Origin: Gloeophyllum trabeum ATCC 11539
Lineage: Eukaryota; Basidiomycota; Agaricomycetes; Gloeophyllales; Gloeophyllaceae
Direction: 5' to 3'
Assembly (NCBI RefSeq): GCF_000344685.1
Contig: NW_006920416.1
Span: forward strand, 1,402,681-1,421,723
Length of the DNA: 19,043 bases
Shown here: piece by piece, positions 7,497-18,031 of the stretch
How the letters are laid out: the number at the start of each line of letters is the position of its first letter
Numbering within the stretch: position 1 is the first letter of the stretch
Notes under the pieces: model-generated
What the model saw: only the letters and a program-made list of their open reading frames with translations
Told to the model about the DNA's origin: nothing
Databases searched by the model: none
Translations under genes and position numbers: made by a program

Positions 7497-9893
7497 TCAA
7501 TACTCTTCACCGTCGATGGGACCGAACACGTTTATCGCTTGCTTCTGCTCTTTCTTGACATTCTCGACCACGGTCCCCCCCGTGTGGTGAGACCCGGAGT
7601 AGACGTTTGGCGCGGGCTTCTTCAGGAGTCTCCTCATCTCGACGTCCACGATATCCTTGCAAAATAAGTCCAGATCCAGGTCATTCTGCAACACATGCGT
7701 CAATGATCGTATTGCTCCACCAACCGTAGAAAGTATCGTACCTCATCATAACCTGCGGTGCATAGGAAAAGCCCATCGTCAGCTATCGCTACCAACCACA
7801 ATACGGGCATCGCACCGAATGGCTGTTCAATCTCCTCTCCTGCAGCCAAGAAACCGAGGTAGATGAAGGCCGCGATCATAACACCTGGTATAGTGTACCA
7901 GCCAAATTGCTGGAGAAGCTGGAACGGTAAGAAGAACAGGTATATCCAGACCGTGCTATTGTTATCGCAGTATGTGAGTGCGCAAAGCAAACCGGGCATA
8001 GAAAAATGCACGTACTGCCTGATATGCGCGGAGAACACGCTGCGAACGAAGCAAGTCAGGCCACCGCAACTGAGGTTGTTCACGGACTAACGTACAATGG
8101 TAGCGGCGTCGTCAATATCTTCTCGAGACCTGTAAGACTGTCTTCTAAATTCGCAACATATGCAATCATAGCACCCAAACTAGTCCCTGCACGACATAAC
8201 CCAAATCCCTTCAATGGAGGACGTCACGATGAAGGCAACTACACTCACCAGGGACAGTACCTCTGTCTTCCAAGACAGAAAACCATTCACTCAGGCACCA
8301 CAGAAGCTCTAGCGGCAAATTCTCGCCTCCACCAGCCACACGAGGGCGGTGCTTGACATGCGTCAAGTACGATTGCTGCTTAGGTTCTCCATATTTCCTC
8401 TCCACACCTCCTTCCTCGCCTGTCTCATTATTCTGTAACCGACCGTATCAACGCGGTGTTCCGGGACGTACAATGGCGAAAGCCCAACGTACCGCAGATG
8501 GGAGCACATCCTTTTCCTTCTTCCCAAATAGGCGCCGAACCCACCCCACAGCGGTGCTGAACACGCTCTCAAAAGGAATGAGGTCTCCGGAAATCTTGCT
8601 GACAAACCCGTGCTCGCGGGGCATTGCGCCGGGTAACAGCGGTCTGTTCGGGTTATCAGAGTCTTCGCTACGGTCAGACGCACTGGAAGACGCCCGGTGC
8701 GCGAGGTACGGCGGGTGGGCAGGATCAAAAGTGCCGTAAGCGTTGATGGGCGGAACCACTGGGCTGATCAGAACGTCTTGGTTCGAGCTGGAATTTCGCC
8801 TCTTGGACGATGAAGCGGAAGGGCGGTGGACGATGTGAACGGATGGATGGAGGCTTTCTGGCGGCCCCTGGCGTTCTTCAGGTGGCTCCTTGGGTTCGTT
8901 GCGGTGGTGCGGGTGCTGCGGCAAGTAAGAGGATCGATTCTGGAACGTGTTGGCAGCAAACTTACGTCATGCAGAGGCCTGACGAGGTGGTAGAAATCCT
9001 CGTAGTAGATACCCATTTCCCCTAAGAAGGAGTCTCACGACATGGACTATCATGTTGAGGACCTCCTCACCTCGTAAATGATGTTTCATAGCCACAACGA
9101 AGCTTCGGACTATGTCAGTTCGGTTCTACGCCATCTGGTGGTGACGCACCCTTGAAGAAGTTCCAGCGCAAGGCGCTTCTCCGCCATGACCCTTCTCATC
9201 TCCTCTTCACCTCTTTTCATCACCCCACTATCGATTTCTTCCTGTGTCTTGGCCGTCATTCGAGGAGGGACGTGATACCATATCAGCCTTGCGAGCGTTC
9301 GGACGTTGCGAATCGCGTCTGCCCAGTACGAACGACCCATCCAATAACGATCATAGCTTAAGGTAGTATTAGTATTCATCACTAGTGTTCTGCAACTCTG
9401 CAAAGTCAGATACTTACCCGCTGGAAGCGCGGTACGAAATCACGAAACCGATGACCATACCTGCACCCGGCGATCCTTCAGCTCGCAGGTCGTGGTATTA
9501 CTCGTGAACGCGTACCAAGAACGGTTAACAAAACAGGAGGCACCTCAAGGGATATAGAGCTCCTCATCGACATAGTCACCACGACTTAACGCCAGGGTCT
9601 GTAAGCCCACATTCCCAGTGCCTATCACGGAATCGACCTCTCACCTGCAGCGAAACCCGTATGCAACAGAACCGCTGGCCATATCCTCCATATCTATCCC
9701 GCACATAACCATTGGCACCTATTAAAGCACATCGAGCTGCCGCCCCACGTACCACTGTATCCTTCCCAAACGTCCATGTCACAAAGGTTCTATCCGGCAC
9801 CAGAGGGATATAAATTTGAGTCGTGCGTTGCCCTTGGGCTGGAAGAAGCGGGTGTTGGCCTGTCGCCGACCGCTTCGACGCGTGCGATGTCAT
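7497..9893 (-). CDS. Bestrophin-family (UPF0187) anion channel
   Basis: Fungal bestrophin-like integral membrane protein; the family forms pentameric anion channels. The model has 13 exons: 9893-9719, 9584-9516, 9460-9418, 9356-9150, 9102-9071, 9021-8966, 8915-8493, 8432-8249, 8186-8096, 8039-8016, 7955-7816, 7752-7742, 7685-7497. All joins keep phase and give 547 aa. Family hallmarks: VLLTVLG and VISYRASSG in an early membrane segment, YDRYWMGR (97-104), ARLIWYHVP, GIYYEDFYHLVRPLHD (179-194), AGGGENLPLE, a late hydrophobic segment IYLFFLPFQLLQQFGWYTIP, and GEEIEQPFGYDENDLDLD (474-491) around the expected acidic motif. Exon 7 (195-335) is a long Ser/Pro-rich, probably cytosolic disordered loop. 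An 11-nt exon encodes part of GYDE. The first exon and its 134-nt intron are less certain than the rest. Confidence 0.88.
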
Positions 9894-10444
9894 GACACCG
9901 GCACTCGGTGGTGGTAAAGGATTCTCTGCACCCACAATTCCGTTGAAGACGCGTCGAGGTAGGCGCCCAATACATCATATCAGCCAGGAGGGCATCTTCG
10001 TGGAGAATTCTCGCAAAAAAACACGCGATTGTCGCACCGCCGGCGGCTGTAGTGAAGGAACCAAAATAGCACGCCGTTGCACTGTGGCTTTGTTGTGACT
10101 TGCGATGGCCATGGATTGTGGCACTAACTCGCGTAAGCCTGAGACGACCGAAACTCAATAATTATTAGGCAGAGCAGACAAGAGACGTACCGCTTACTAC
10201 TACCTACACATGTACACACACTGAAGAGCAACGATGTCCGTTGCGATCCCGGAGGGTACTACCACCGGTATACCGGCTGGCGCCACGACCAGAATTTATT
10301 AAAAGCAGTGAGGGGAAGCCCCTAAATAGACGAAATTGTGTGGTGAGTGACGTGGGATTTTTAGACTTGTGGATACCCGAGTATCTTTGACCCAAGGCCA
10401 CTGAGGAGAAATTAAACATGATGGTCGGACCAGCTAGCCCAGAC
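9894..10444. other. Intergenic, bestrophin 5' region
   Basis: Upstream of the bestrophin start there are only short open frames with no recognisable product or splice support. The right edge merges into the flank that is duplicated at 1225-1589. An untranslated bestrophin leader may lie here, but no promoter element could be placed with confidence. Confidence 0.4.
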
Positions 10445-10985
10445 CTACGCTCTTTCAAGCTGTTAAATAATTCCTTCCGAACAAGTCTAGCACTCATCAC
10501 TGGCAGAACAAAGGGACGGGTTGAGCGCTAACGTTGAGCTCTCGCCGGGATGCACCATGCGGATTTGAGGTTATGAATCACAATGTGCTTGCTAACAACA
10601 TAACTATCCTTCCATACATATCATGAGGCGGCCGGGAGCACACTACGTACCTGCTTCTATGATATATATATCCCCTACGGGTTCCCAGGAGACGAAGTTA
10701 ACCTGCATGAATCAAGACAAATATTTCCAGATGATTGATTACCACGGTGCCTTCATATCGCACCCAGGGTACCAAGCAGCAGTACGCACCTGCAGGCATG
10801 ATGAACTATGCATTATTACCCGCAACTCAGTAGATGCGGTATACGTTGTATAAGTATATGGACAGACAATACGCCGAATCGCGTACCGAGAGGTGTAAGA
10901 GATATCCAGCAGTCGAACTTTACAATTCTATTGGGCCACGACCTCTTCGTCCCTCCAGCAGCAGTACTACACCCAAGCGAGGACA
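10445..10985. repeat. Dynamin 3' flank, parent-side copy of a duplicated segment
   Basis: This segment lies just downstream of the dynamin stop and matches 1225-1589 in order and orientation (anchors listed there). A plus-strand open frame at 10623-10853 covers its middle; the same region in the other copy keeps some similar residues (KYFQMIDYHG against KQFQAIIHHG), but has stops and no family match was seen. It may be untranslated sequence of the dynamin gene or part of another old gene. Confidence 0.5.
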
Positions 10986-13819
10986 TCAGATTCCAAGCAA
11001 CTCAGCCTTCGCACTCTCCAACCTCTCCCTCTTCTTGACCAATTCCTCCCTCCTCGCAGAAACGTTTATCGGCTCCTGCGTCAACGCCCTGCAAACACTC
11101 GACGCCTCCGAACCGCCAATAGACAGGCCCCTGTACAAAGCCTCCTCCAAACCCTGCTCCAGTCCGCGCACAAGCTCGTGGTCGATCGCCAGGGGCACGT
11201 TATCCGTTACCCGCTTATAAGCAACTGCAAAGGTATGGTAAGGTAGGACAGACATGTGCACATGAACAACGAACCCTGGAAGTAAGCGCGGGTCTCTGCC
11301 ATGATCTCGATGGCAGGCGCGAACGGATCCGGAGGCAAGAGCTTCGGGAGGTCTTCCGCTTTCACACCCTGGAATCCTAGTCTCACAAGGGCCGCCAGCG
11401 CCGCCTGCAAATCATTGAGTGGTGCCACCATCTCTTCAGACTCGTCGTAAGGATCTGTGGCCCTGCCTTGACCCAACTGGGACATGAGCGATGTGTTCTG
11501 GCTCTTCTGGCGATACCCCTTATAGTAAGCCAAAAACTTGTCCTTGTAGTCCATGTAGTAATGTGCGTTCAATGTGAATGGTTCCTCCTCGAGACCCAAA
11601 AGCCACTCGATCCGCTCTCTAGTGCGCTCCTTACGCTCCTGGACATGGTCTGCTACAATAAGCCTGAGGAGATGCGTAATTAGGAACACGTCGCTGCACG
11701 CTAGAATAAAACGTACATGATCCGCGCTTGCAGACCACTCTCCGCATACCGCCCGAATTCGTCCACGACCAGCTTCTTCACATGTTCAAATAACTGATTG
11801 TGGATAACGTCGAAAAGCTTCATGGCCGGGTCCGTCCAGTTCCTCGTGATCTCTTTGATGAAGAGCTTCGTGACCATGAAAGGATACTTGTCGGGCAGCT
11901 CCCTCGTGACCGCCCTACCCGAGAGGGGATCAGTGCTAGCGTCCACAGACTCGGAGCAGAGTGAGACACCTACTTCTTTGCCCGGTCCATCACCTCATCA
12001 ATGTGAATAACTCGACTCTGGTTCTCCAGGATGATTTCGCCGTCTTCGTGGATCAAGAAATCAGGGGGAGGCATCGGCGGCGGGGGAATGTCTGAATCTG
12101 ACGCACTGCGACGCCCCTTGCCGAAGAAAGACCCACTGGGGCGACTCCGCTTCACGTCGGCCCTGAAGTTCGGCGCGGTCGTGCGGATCGCCTTCTTGAA
12201 CGTCTCGTGCGCAGGCTGTATCTTCTGCAAGAGACCGGTCTCTTCGGGAGTGCCTTCAAGCTCCATGGAGAGTTGACGCATAAAGTTCCCAATCATGTGC
12301 AGCACCTCGGAGACGGGGTCCGCGGACGGCGCCGAAGGCAGCTCTCGAATCGACTCTTCGGTTCTGCGGAGCAGGCATTGCAGCTCGTCTTGTATCTCAG
12401 GTAACCTGAAACACGGGCGGACGTGTTTAGCATTACTATCTAGGCCTTCACGGACTTACAGACCTTTTTGCTATGAGCTGCGATAAGAGATCGCTCAGAC
12501 GCTCCGTCAGATTGCGCGTCCGAAGGTGCTTCTGGTCATAGGGATCCAAGGTAGACCAAGGCGATGTGTAACTGAAGAAGTGGTCTTCCGCCGCCCGAGC
12601 ATCCTCCCAAGAAATCCCGGCCGTTAGATCCTTGGTACCAGGAAGCTTCACGCAGTACCATCCGTTATCAAGAGGTTCCTTTTCGTTCCGTATGTAGCGA
12701 AGCCAATTGTTCTCTTCTTCGGGGGGGAATACGATCAGGCTTCGTTAATGCGCCTGACATAGCACGAACATGAATACGGGTGCTCAGGATTACTACACAG
12801 ACTTACCAACGATCCTCTTCCGCTCTGGGTCAGCCTCCATCGCAAGCCGATAGGCGCCTTGTGTCTCAAAGTCGACTAAAGGAAGACTTTGAGTTAGGCG
12901 GATGAATCATATCTGTCCTATTCACCTTCACAGGTCACCGTGAGCAGGATAATGCAGCTCGGCTTCTTGATGTACTTGTTGACGAGTTCCTCGACAAGCT
13001 GGATGTCGCGTACATTGCCACCCTGAGACACGCTAGCAATAAGGCCTAGCACATGACTTCAGTCGGTAGGGCTGGCACCAGGGTAGAGCATCGATACATA
13101 CCGGGAAGATCAACAAAGGACAGATCTGCCACGTCAGGTCCAGTAATCTGGAGACAGATACTATTGGTCGTGAACGCAAGCTGACCGGCAATGGACCCGG
13201 TCTCGTCGTCGTCGTCTAGGAAGTGACGCGAAGTAGTGGCGGGATTCAGTACAGCCCTCTGCGCCCGGCGAATCCTGTCTTCCACTCCCGCCTTGTCATA
13301 GATGATCTCGCCAAACGCGACGTTCCGCGCCTGCCCGAGGTGCTCGCCATGCTCGTCTGTCTCAAAGCGCAACGATACCGTACAGTGCCAAGGTTCCTTG
13401 GAGTAGCTGAGCTTGCACTCCGTCGGACATCTGTGGCACGTTCAATAGTGAATAAAAAATGAGCTCTCGACCGAGTTACCGAGTGCAGGTGCCGCTAGAC
13501 CGCGGTAGAGTGATGCCGGAGATGGACTCGATCAACGACGATTTACCAACGCTCTGCGAGCCAATAACAGCAATGACGGGAAGGTCAATATCTTTTTGCA
13601 CGCTGTCCCAAGACGGGTTAATTCAACAATCAAGACACGGCGCCGGGATGCTCACCCAGTGCTGTGCAACCGGTTTATTAAATCCAAAAGCCGCCGCCTG
13701 GATTGGGACAGTTTAGGGTCTGACAATCCTACGCCACCTGAAGTTGGTAGACCACGGCTCTCGGAGACGGGGGAACGAACTTCAGGCGACGTATCCTGGG
13801 AGCCACCAAGCTGCAACAT
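10986..13819 (-). CDS. Mx/dynamin-like large GTPase (one frameshift)
   Basis: A membrane-remodelling GTPase of the dynamin superfamily. Exons: 13819-13656, 13602-13480, 13430-13102, 13045-12926, 12875-12807, 12753-12464, 12405-11974, 11914-11717, 11663-11275, 11224-10986, all with GT-AG introns of 49-59 nt. Motifs: P-loop GSQSVGKS (69-76), switch-I Thr95 in GTCTRCP, DLPG (203-206), TKPD (272-275), a middle domain, a short Pro-rich insert (PPPPMPPP) and a C-terminal GED. No PH domain is seen, as in Mx-like fungal members. Right after TKPDRIPP a run of seven C (read on the minus strand, plus 12721-12727) puts the downstream frame out by one; ignoring one C restores the family sequence and about 783 aa. 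As written, the product would stop soon after the G domain. Everything else is intact, so this is a real recent mutation or a homopolymer sequencing error. The exon 6 donor is an unusual GTCTGT. Confidence 0.88.
12721..12727 (-). other. Frameshifting C7 homopolymer in the dynamin gene
   Basis: Seven G on the plus strand. In the gene direction, ATT is followed by seven C and then GAAGAAGAG. Upstream the frame gives TKPDRIPP; downstream the frame that matches the family ([21 protein letters not shown]) begins one base later. The tract is one base too long, or two too short, for continuity. Confidence 0.75.
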
Positions 13820-13964
13820 GTCTGGCTTATAAGGACGGAGTCGCAGGCAATTCGTTGGGGGGAAAACGCTTGGGAAGAGACCGATGCGGGAATGAAATCC
13901 AGACTATATACACATAGCTCGTCGCCTCGTGTGCGCAGCGAGTCTTCTGGTGATCAAGTTTCAT

Positions 13965-14324
13965 TCATTTCCTGTACTTCTGTGGCCGATTTGCCCTTGG
14001 TGGAGCGCAAGGCCCGTGGTTCTCAATCATCTGTAAGTTGGTAACAACTGGGATCTCAAATAACAAAATACATTGTCATCGATGAATATTTTCGCTCTTG
14101 GAAACGACACGTACCTGGCGAAGAAATTTCGAAAGTCGGACCACGTTGGTTGAGTAGACGTGGGTCCCTGTTTGGGCCGCAAACAAGATGTCGCGCCACA
14201 CGTGCCGACGGGCTTTAAACGTAGCTACAATGGATACCTCGAGGCCATCGCACGCCCCCACGTAAGTAAAGCCGTACCAGATGCGTCCAGAAGCCAAGAT
14301 AGCCCTGGGATTGGTGTGCAACAT
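13965..14324 (-). CDS. Possible small two-exon gene, unknown product
   Basis: Exon 1 (14324-14115, 70 codons) ends CAG with donor GTACGT; an 84-nt intron ends CTTACAG; exon 2 (14030-13965) continues in phase for 21 codons to TGA at 13965-13967, giving 91 aa. The composition is protein-like: a moderately hydrophobic start, a basic patch KARRHVWRD, and a basic tail ending RPQKYRK. I do not recognise the family. It lies between the dynamin start and the GGPP synthase end, on the same strand. More 5' exons are possible. It could instead be an untranslated or decayed sequence, since both splice sites were chosen without family support. Confidence 0.35.
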
Positions 14325-14513
14325 ACCAAACGAGTGCCAAAGAATGATCAAAATAGATCAGATGAAGCATGCTATCTTAAGAAATTACACCAATATGTAT
14401 GATTATATATATCTGTCACTGTTAATCTAACTGGACAATGTGAGAATACGACAAACCTCAGAAATTCGTGTCACAACCAACTTACTTAGCATCCCTCTTG
14501 ATCTCTAGTCGAC

Positions 14514-15971
14514 TTACTCAGAACCCAACTCCTCGTCAACATGCAATGCCCCCAAAATCGCCTCCAGCTTTGCATTCCCGCCGAGCCTACGTATCTCTTC
14601 ATACGCCTGCTTCTCGAGTGTCCCAAGAACGCCTAACGTGTACTCGAACGACTTTGTGTGGTGTCGTAGGTACGAGATCGTATGCGTCTTGAGTGTCGGC
14701 GTGGTCGGGCGTTTCTGCAAGACATCTAAGAAGATGACGTGCGTGGTAATATGAGATTGAGGAGATGGTAGGACGGCAGGATGCGTACTAAGGATTTGTC
14801 TGTTGGAGGTGTCGGCTCTGACGCCATGGACTACTGGGAAGGAGAATTTGCCCTCGCTCAGGTCCTCTGCGAAGCCTTTGTTCGTCGTATACTAGTCGAT
14901 GATGCAAGTAGTGCTCTAGTAAGTACCCGGCAAACCCAATCAAGGAGTAGAACTGTCAAAAGCGGTACCTGGGAACTGTTGAGATTCATATAGTCATCGC
15001 GAATCTGGTAGTACACGCCCATGAGATTGACGAGCGGAACGTAATCTCTGTCCAGAACATTACAAAAGCATCAGCAGTATATTGTGAACGACAAACCAAC
15101 ACTACCTACACATCCACGTTCTGCGTTGCGCAAGCCATCATGAGCTTAATGCCTATTCGGAACAGACCCCCAGTTTCTAGGGGAAGCTTTAAGCAATCTG
15201 GCTAATTCTTATCCCCAGAGTTCAACTCACTATTGTTGACCATCTCGATGTATTCTTCCTCCGTCGGACATTGGAGCGAGTCACGCCAGAGCAGTTCCAG
15301 ACCCTGGCCACGGTGGAGGTTTAGCAGTTCCGCTGCAGTATGACGCTGAGCTTCAGATGGACACTGGATCCACTCAGCGCTCACAAGTGACGATGCGGTC
15401 GAGCTCCTTCTTCCTCGTTAGATGATGGTCACGCAGGGAGAAGAGCTCCTGGTAGGCAAGGAAGTACACGTAGTTGGCTGTGTTGATTGTTTGCGGGATC
15501 CCATAGATCTTATGAGCGACTGCAACGGTTCGATTGCATTATAAATCTAGTGGCGGATATCAGCAGGAATACGCACCTGGACTTCCTCTCCGCAACTGCG
15601 AGTCGTCCTCGATATCGTCCACCCTGATGCGTGATGCGTTCGTTCATCCTCCCATTCTGCAGTAAAGCTCCCCGAAGAACACTCACATCAAGCTAGCGCT
15701 GTGCAGCATACCGACGACCTTCGTAATAATCTTCAGCTTATCTTCCGGTACGCGCAACCAGACATTAAAAGCCTCGATCATCCGTCCGCGGATGTCCTTC
15801 CCCGGGTTCCCCGTCGTATACAGGTACGGTTCTAGCAACACCTACAAGTTCGAGCTTCAGCGAGTATTTCCCTCAAGGTGATAAGTTACTTACACTTTCA
15901 TTGCCTTCAGACCATCGATACGAATCCGTCAGTCGGGGCAAGATGTTCTCATACTTCGTAGGCGCCTCCAT
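14514..15971 (-). CDS. Geranylgeranyl diphosphate synthase
   Basis: Trans-prenyltransferase that condenses farnesyl diphosphate (or shorter allylic substrates) with isopentenyl diphosphate to C20 geranylgeranyl diphosphate, used for protein prenylation and diterpenoid or carotenoid synthesis. Exons: 15971-15894, 15841-15687, 15623-15577, 15519-15385, 15332-15231, 15176-15110, 15047-14969, 14891-14789, 14725-14514; eight GT-AG introns of 52-77 nt; 325 aa, normal length. First Asp-rich motif DDIED (80-84) is followed by the usual LRRG; then [44 protein letters not shown], second motif DDYMN (212-216), and [16 protein letters not shown]. The residue five before the first DD is Ala, not aromatic, which fits the C20 product of type III (fungal/animal) enzymes. 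All catalytic motifs are intact. The start ATG gives an N-terminus of ordinary length. A housekeeping copy is as likely as a pathway-specific one. Confidence 0.93.
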
Positions 15972-16929
15972 ACGGCCTTCGATATACTTGAATTGCTGGA
16001 ATCATCGTATCCAAACATGCGACGGACTGTTATACCCTTATACTTTTCAGCACTTTGTTACGCCCTTGTAACGATCCACGGGCTGTTACGATGCAGGAGT
16101 GTTCACGGAGAGTCGAACTTGAAGAGAGCCGTGACTCCAACTTCCGCTCGGATTTAGCCGAGGGCCTCTAAGTAAACCAATAGGATCACCGAGTACTCAC
16201 CATAAAAGGCTCATGTGGCGAATACGCTTGACGAAGTCGGTTCGCTCAGTCACCTACATACTTACTTAATGTAATGGAAATCCTGCTATAGTGAGTCTGC
16301 TTTTCTGCATCTTCGCGTGCAATATCAAGCCTATCTGTACCTGACAAAAAGAAAGAGTTTCGAGTCTTAGTCAACGTCCTCGCAGAAAACATGACTTCTA
16401 GGTCAAGGAAGATGACTGATACTTCAAGTTGGTGACATCGCCCATCCTGTTCGTCTTGACCGAACGCCTCTCTTCCTTACATTCTACTTCGTTCGGCACA
16501 GGCTTGCTCGATACGCTTTTCAGCATCGGACGCTCACTGCACAGACTGCAGGGTCGAGTGTCAGGGTCAGTATGTGTCAAGGCCTCGGGCGCCCGACCCC
16601 TGTGGCTCCTATTTGTTTCTGCGCCTGTTCTGATGCGGTGGGGGATTATACTGAAAATGTCACGCAATAATTCACCCGCTCGAAAGCTGGTACGTGCAAG
16701 TCCAGTCAGGCGCTAATTCATTAGTGCCACTACACGAGCAGAGTCAACCGTAACTATCCTTCCAATCGATCTAGGAGGCATGAGAAGTCCAGATACAGAC
16801 CGGGGACCAAGTAATGACACAGGGCACCTTCTGCGAGACAGACGCACTAATATTCTTTTCAAATTCGCCCCTTTCCGGAAACATCCAAGTCACGTCGCCT
16901 CGACCGAGGACGGCGGTGATCTCTCACTT
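15972..16929. other. Intergenic, GGPP synthase 5' region
   Basis: No gene is recognised in about 950 bp. A TATAAG in the gene direction lies at 16037-16042, about 66 nt upstream of the GGPP synthase ATG, and is a possible but weak TATA-like element. Short open frames near 16400-16716 on both strands show no family features. Confidence 0.4.
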
Positions 16930-17328
16930 CAACTGAACATCAGAGCTAAAACCGTCAACCCACGGCCGGCAGCAGTGGCATACGCTCTGGTCCCGACCAC
17001 CTTCCGGGCCGTGAGCTTCGCGTCGAGGATGAGGCGGATTTCCGGGTGGATGAATCCCGTGATACACGGCTGCCATGGGCTGATATATGCTTCGATATCC
17101 TCCTTCCGGTCCTCTTTTCCGTCGGCAGGCGGCTTCGTGTACGGCTCGACGACGTCAAATGGTGATAGAGACACTGGGCGGATACTTCTTTGCGCCGTCC
17201 GCGAGCCACTCGTAACTGATATTGTAATTGATTCGCACATCAGCCCAAGGCAGCAGTCGACAGAGCCAGTTGTAATATATGCTGAGCCGCGCGAGGTCGT
17301 ATCGAAACACAGCAAAAAATACCCAGCC
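16930..17328 (-). pseudogene. Unidentified broken coding segment
   Basis: From an ATAG acceptor-like site at 17329-17332 the minus strand reads 57 codons with a protein-like composition (FRYDLARLSIYYNWLCRLL, then YEWLADGAKKYPPSV) to TGA 17155-17157. A frame offset by one then continues from about 17175 with SPFDVVEPYTKPPADGKED and PCITGFIHPEIRLILDAKL. The two overlap with no intron between them, so a frameshift is likely. I do not recognise the protein. It may belong with the broken frames just upstream (17431-18031). Confidence 0.35.
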
Positions 17329-17430
17329 CTATGTGGAATATTGCTCTGTGCTTTACGAGCTGCCTGAAGAAATGACTCTGCGCGAGATCTTCGGCAAAAA
17401 AAAAGACCTCCAAAAGCACGTTGGCAGGCG

Positions 17431-18031
17431 TGGTGACGATTCAGACGGATTCAGCTGAAATATTAATGAGGTGGTTTCTGTCAATCGATGCACGAAGATC
17501 ATCAGCCATTCTGGATATGTATACCGAGGAATACTTGTCTTTGAGTTCTCTATATCTTGCATCGATAGCACTGAAGGCGGAAAAATTCCGTGAAGTGATC
17601 AAGTAGTCACAGCTCAACTTGCTCCGTCCACGCCTCTACCTTATCCCTAAAGAGACGTCTGCGGACATCTGGACCAGACTTGCTATGCGCTCAGCACCAG
17701 ACCCCTTGACTAGATCGAGTATTGTCAGGTGGTCCACATCCTTTGTGCATAAGGCCTGTTAGACTTGCTCCACAGCCTTAGTATCTGCTGGTTCGTGTGG
17801 AGGGTTGGCACGCTTTGCCACCGTCACCGCAATCTGTCGCCTTCTCTCGTGCCTCGAAGCAATGTTGGCAATGCCGTCCAAGGCTGTGATCGCACCATCC
17901 TGATTACCCAGATACGAAAGTTGCTCTAGAAGAGCAGCGGGTGGGTGGACTTCATCATCCCAAAGGGCATTTATAACTTGCAGTTCCTCCGTTCATTTGC
18001 CTTTGCCCTTGGAGGCCTCGGCCCTTGACAT
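17431..18031 (-). pseudogene. Decayed gene of unknown function
   Basis: From ATG 18029-18031 one frame reads MSRAEASKGKGK, a TGA, then over 80 residues of coding-like sequence (EELQVINALWDDEVHPPAA; LDGIANIASRHERRRQIAV), a TAA, and QALCTKDVDHLTILDLVKG. Coding-like sequence then hops frames: RRRLFRDKVEAWTEQVEL in one, and SAIDARYRELKDKYSS with MADDLRASIDRN in another, down to about 17431. There are several stops and shifts, and no intron arrangement that I found repairs them. The family is not recognised; the helix-rich, charged sequence suggests a cytosolic protein. Confidence 0.4.

Noticed and set aside
9894..9935. Bestrophin start 14 codons further upstream
   Set aside because: The upstream position is GTG; the first in-frame ATG is at 9891-9893.
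13826..13833. CTTATAAG as the TATA box of the dynamin gene
   Set aside because: It is only about 7 nt from the start codon, too close for a normal leader, and no downstream in-frame Met exists in exon 1.
16780..17367. Longest open frame in the window, 195 codons on the plus strand
   Set aside because: Its composition is not protein-like, it has no family motif, and it lies opposite minus-strand sequence that looks much more like coding DNA, so it is a shadow.
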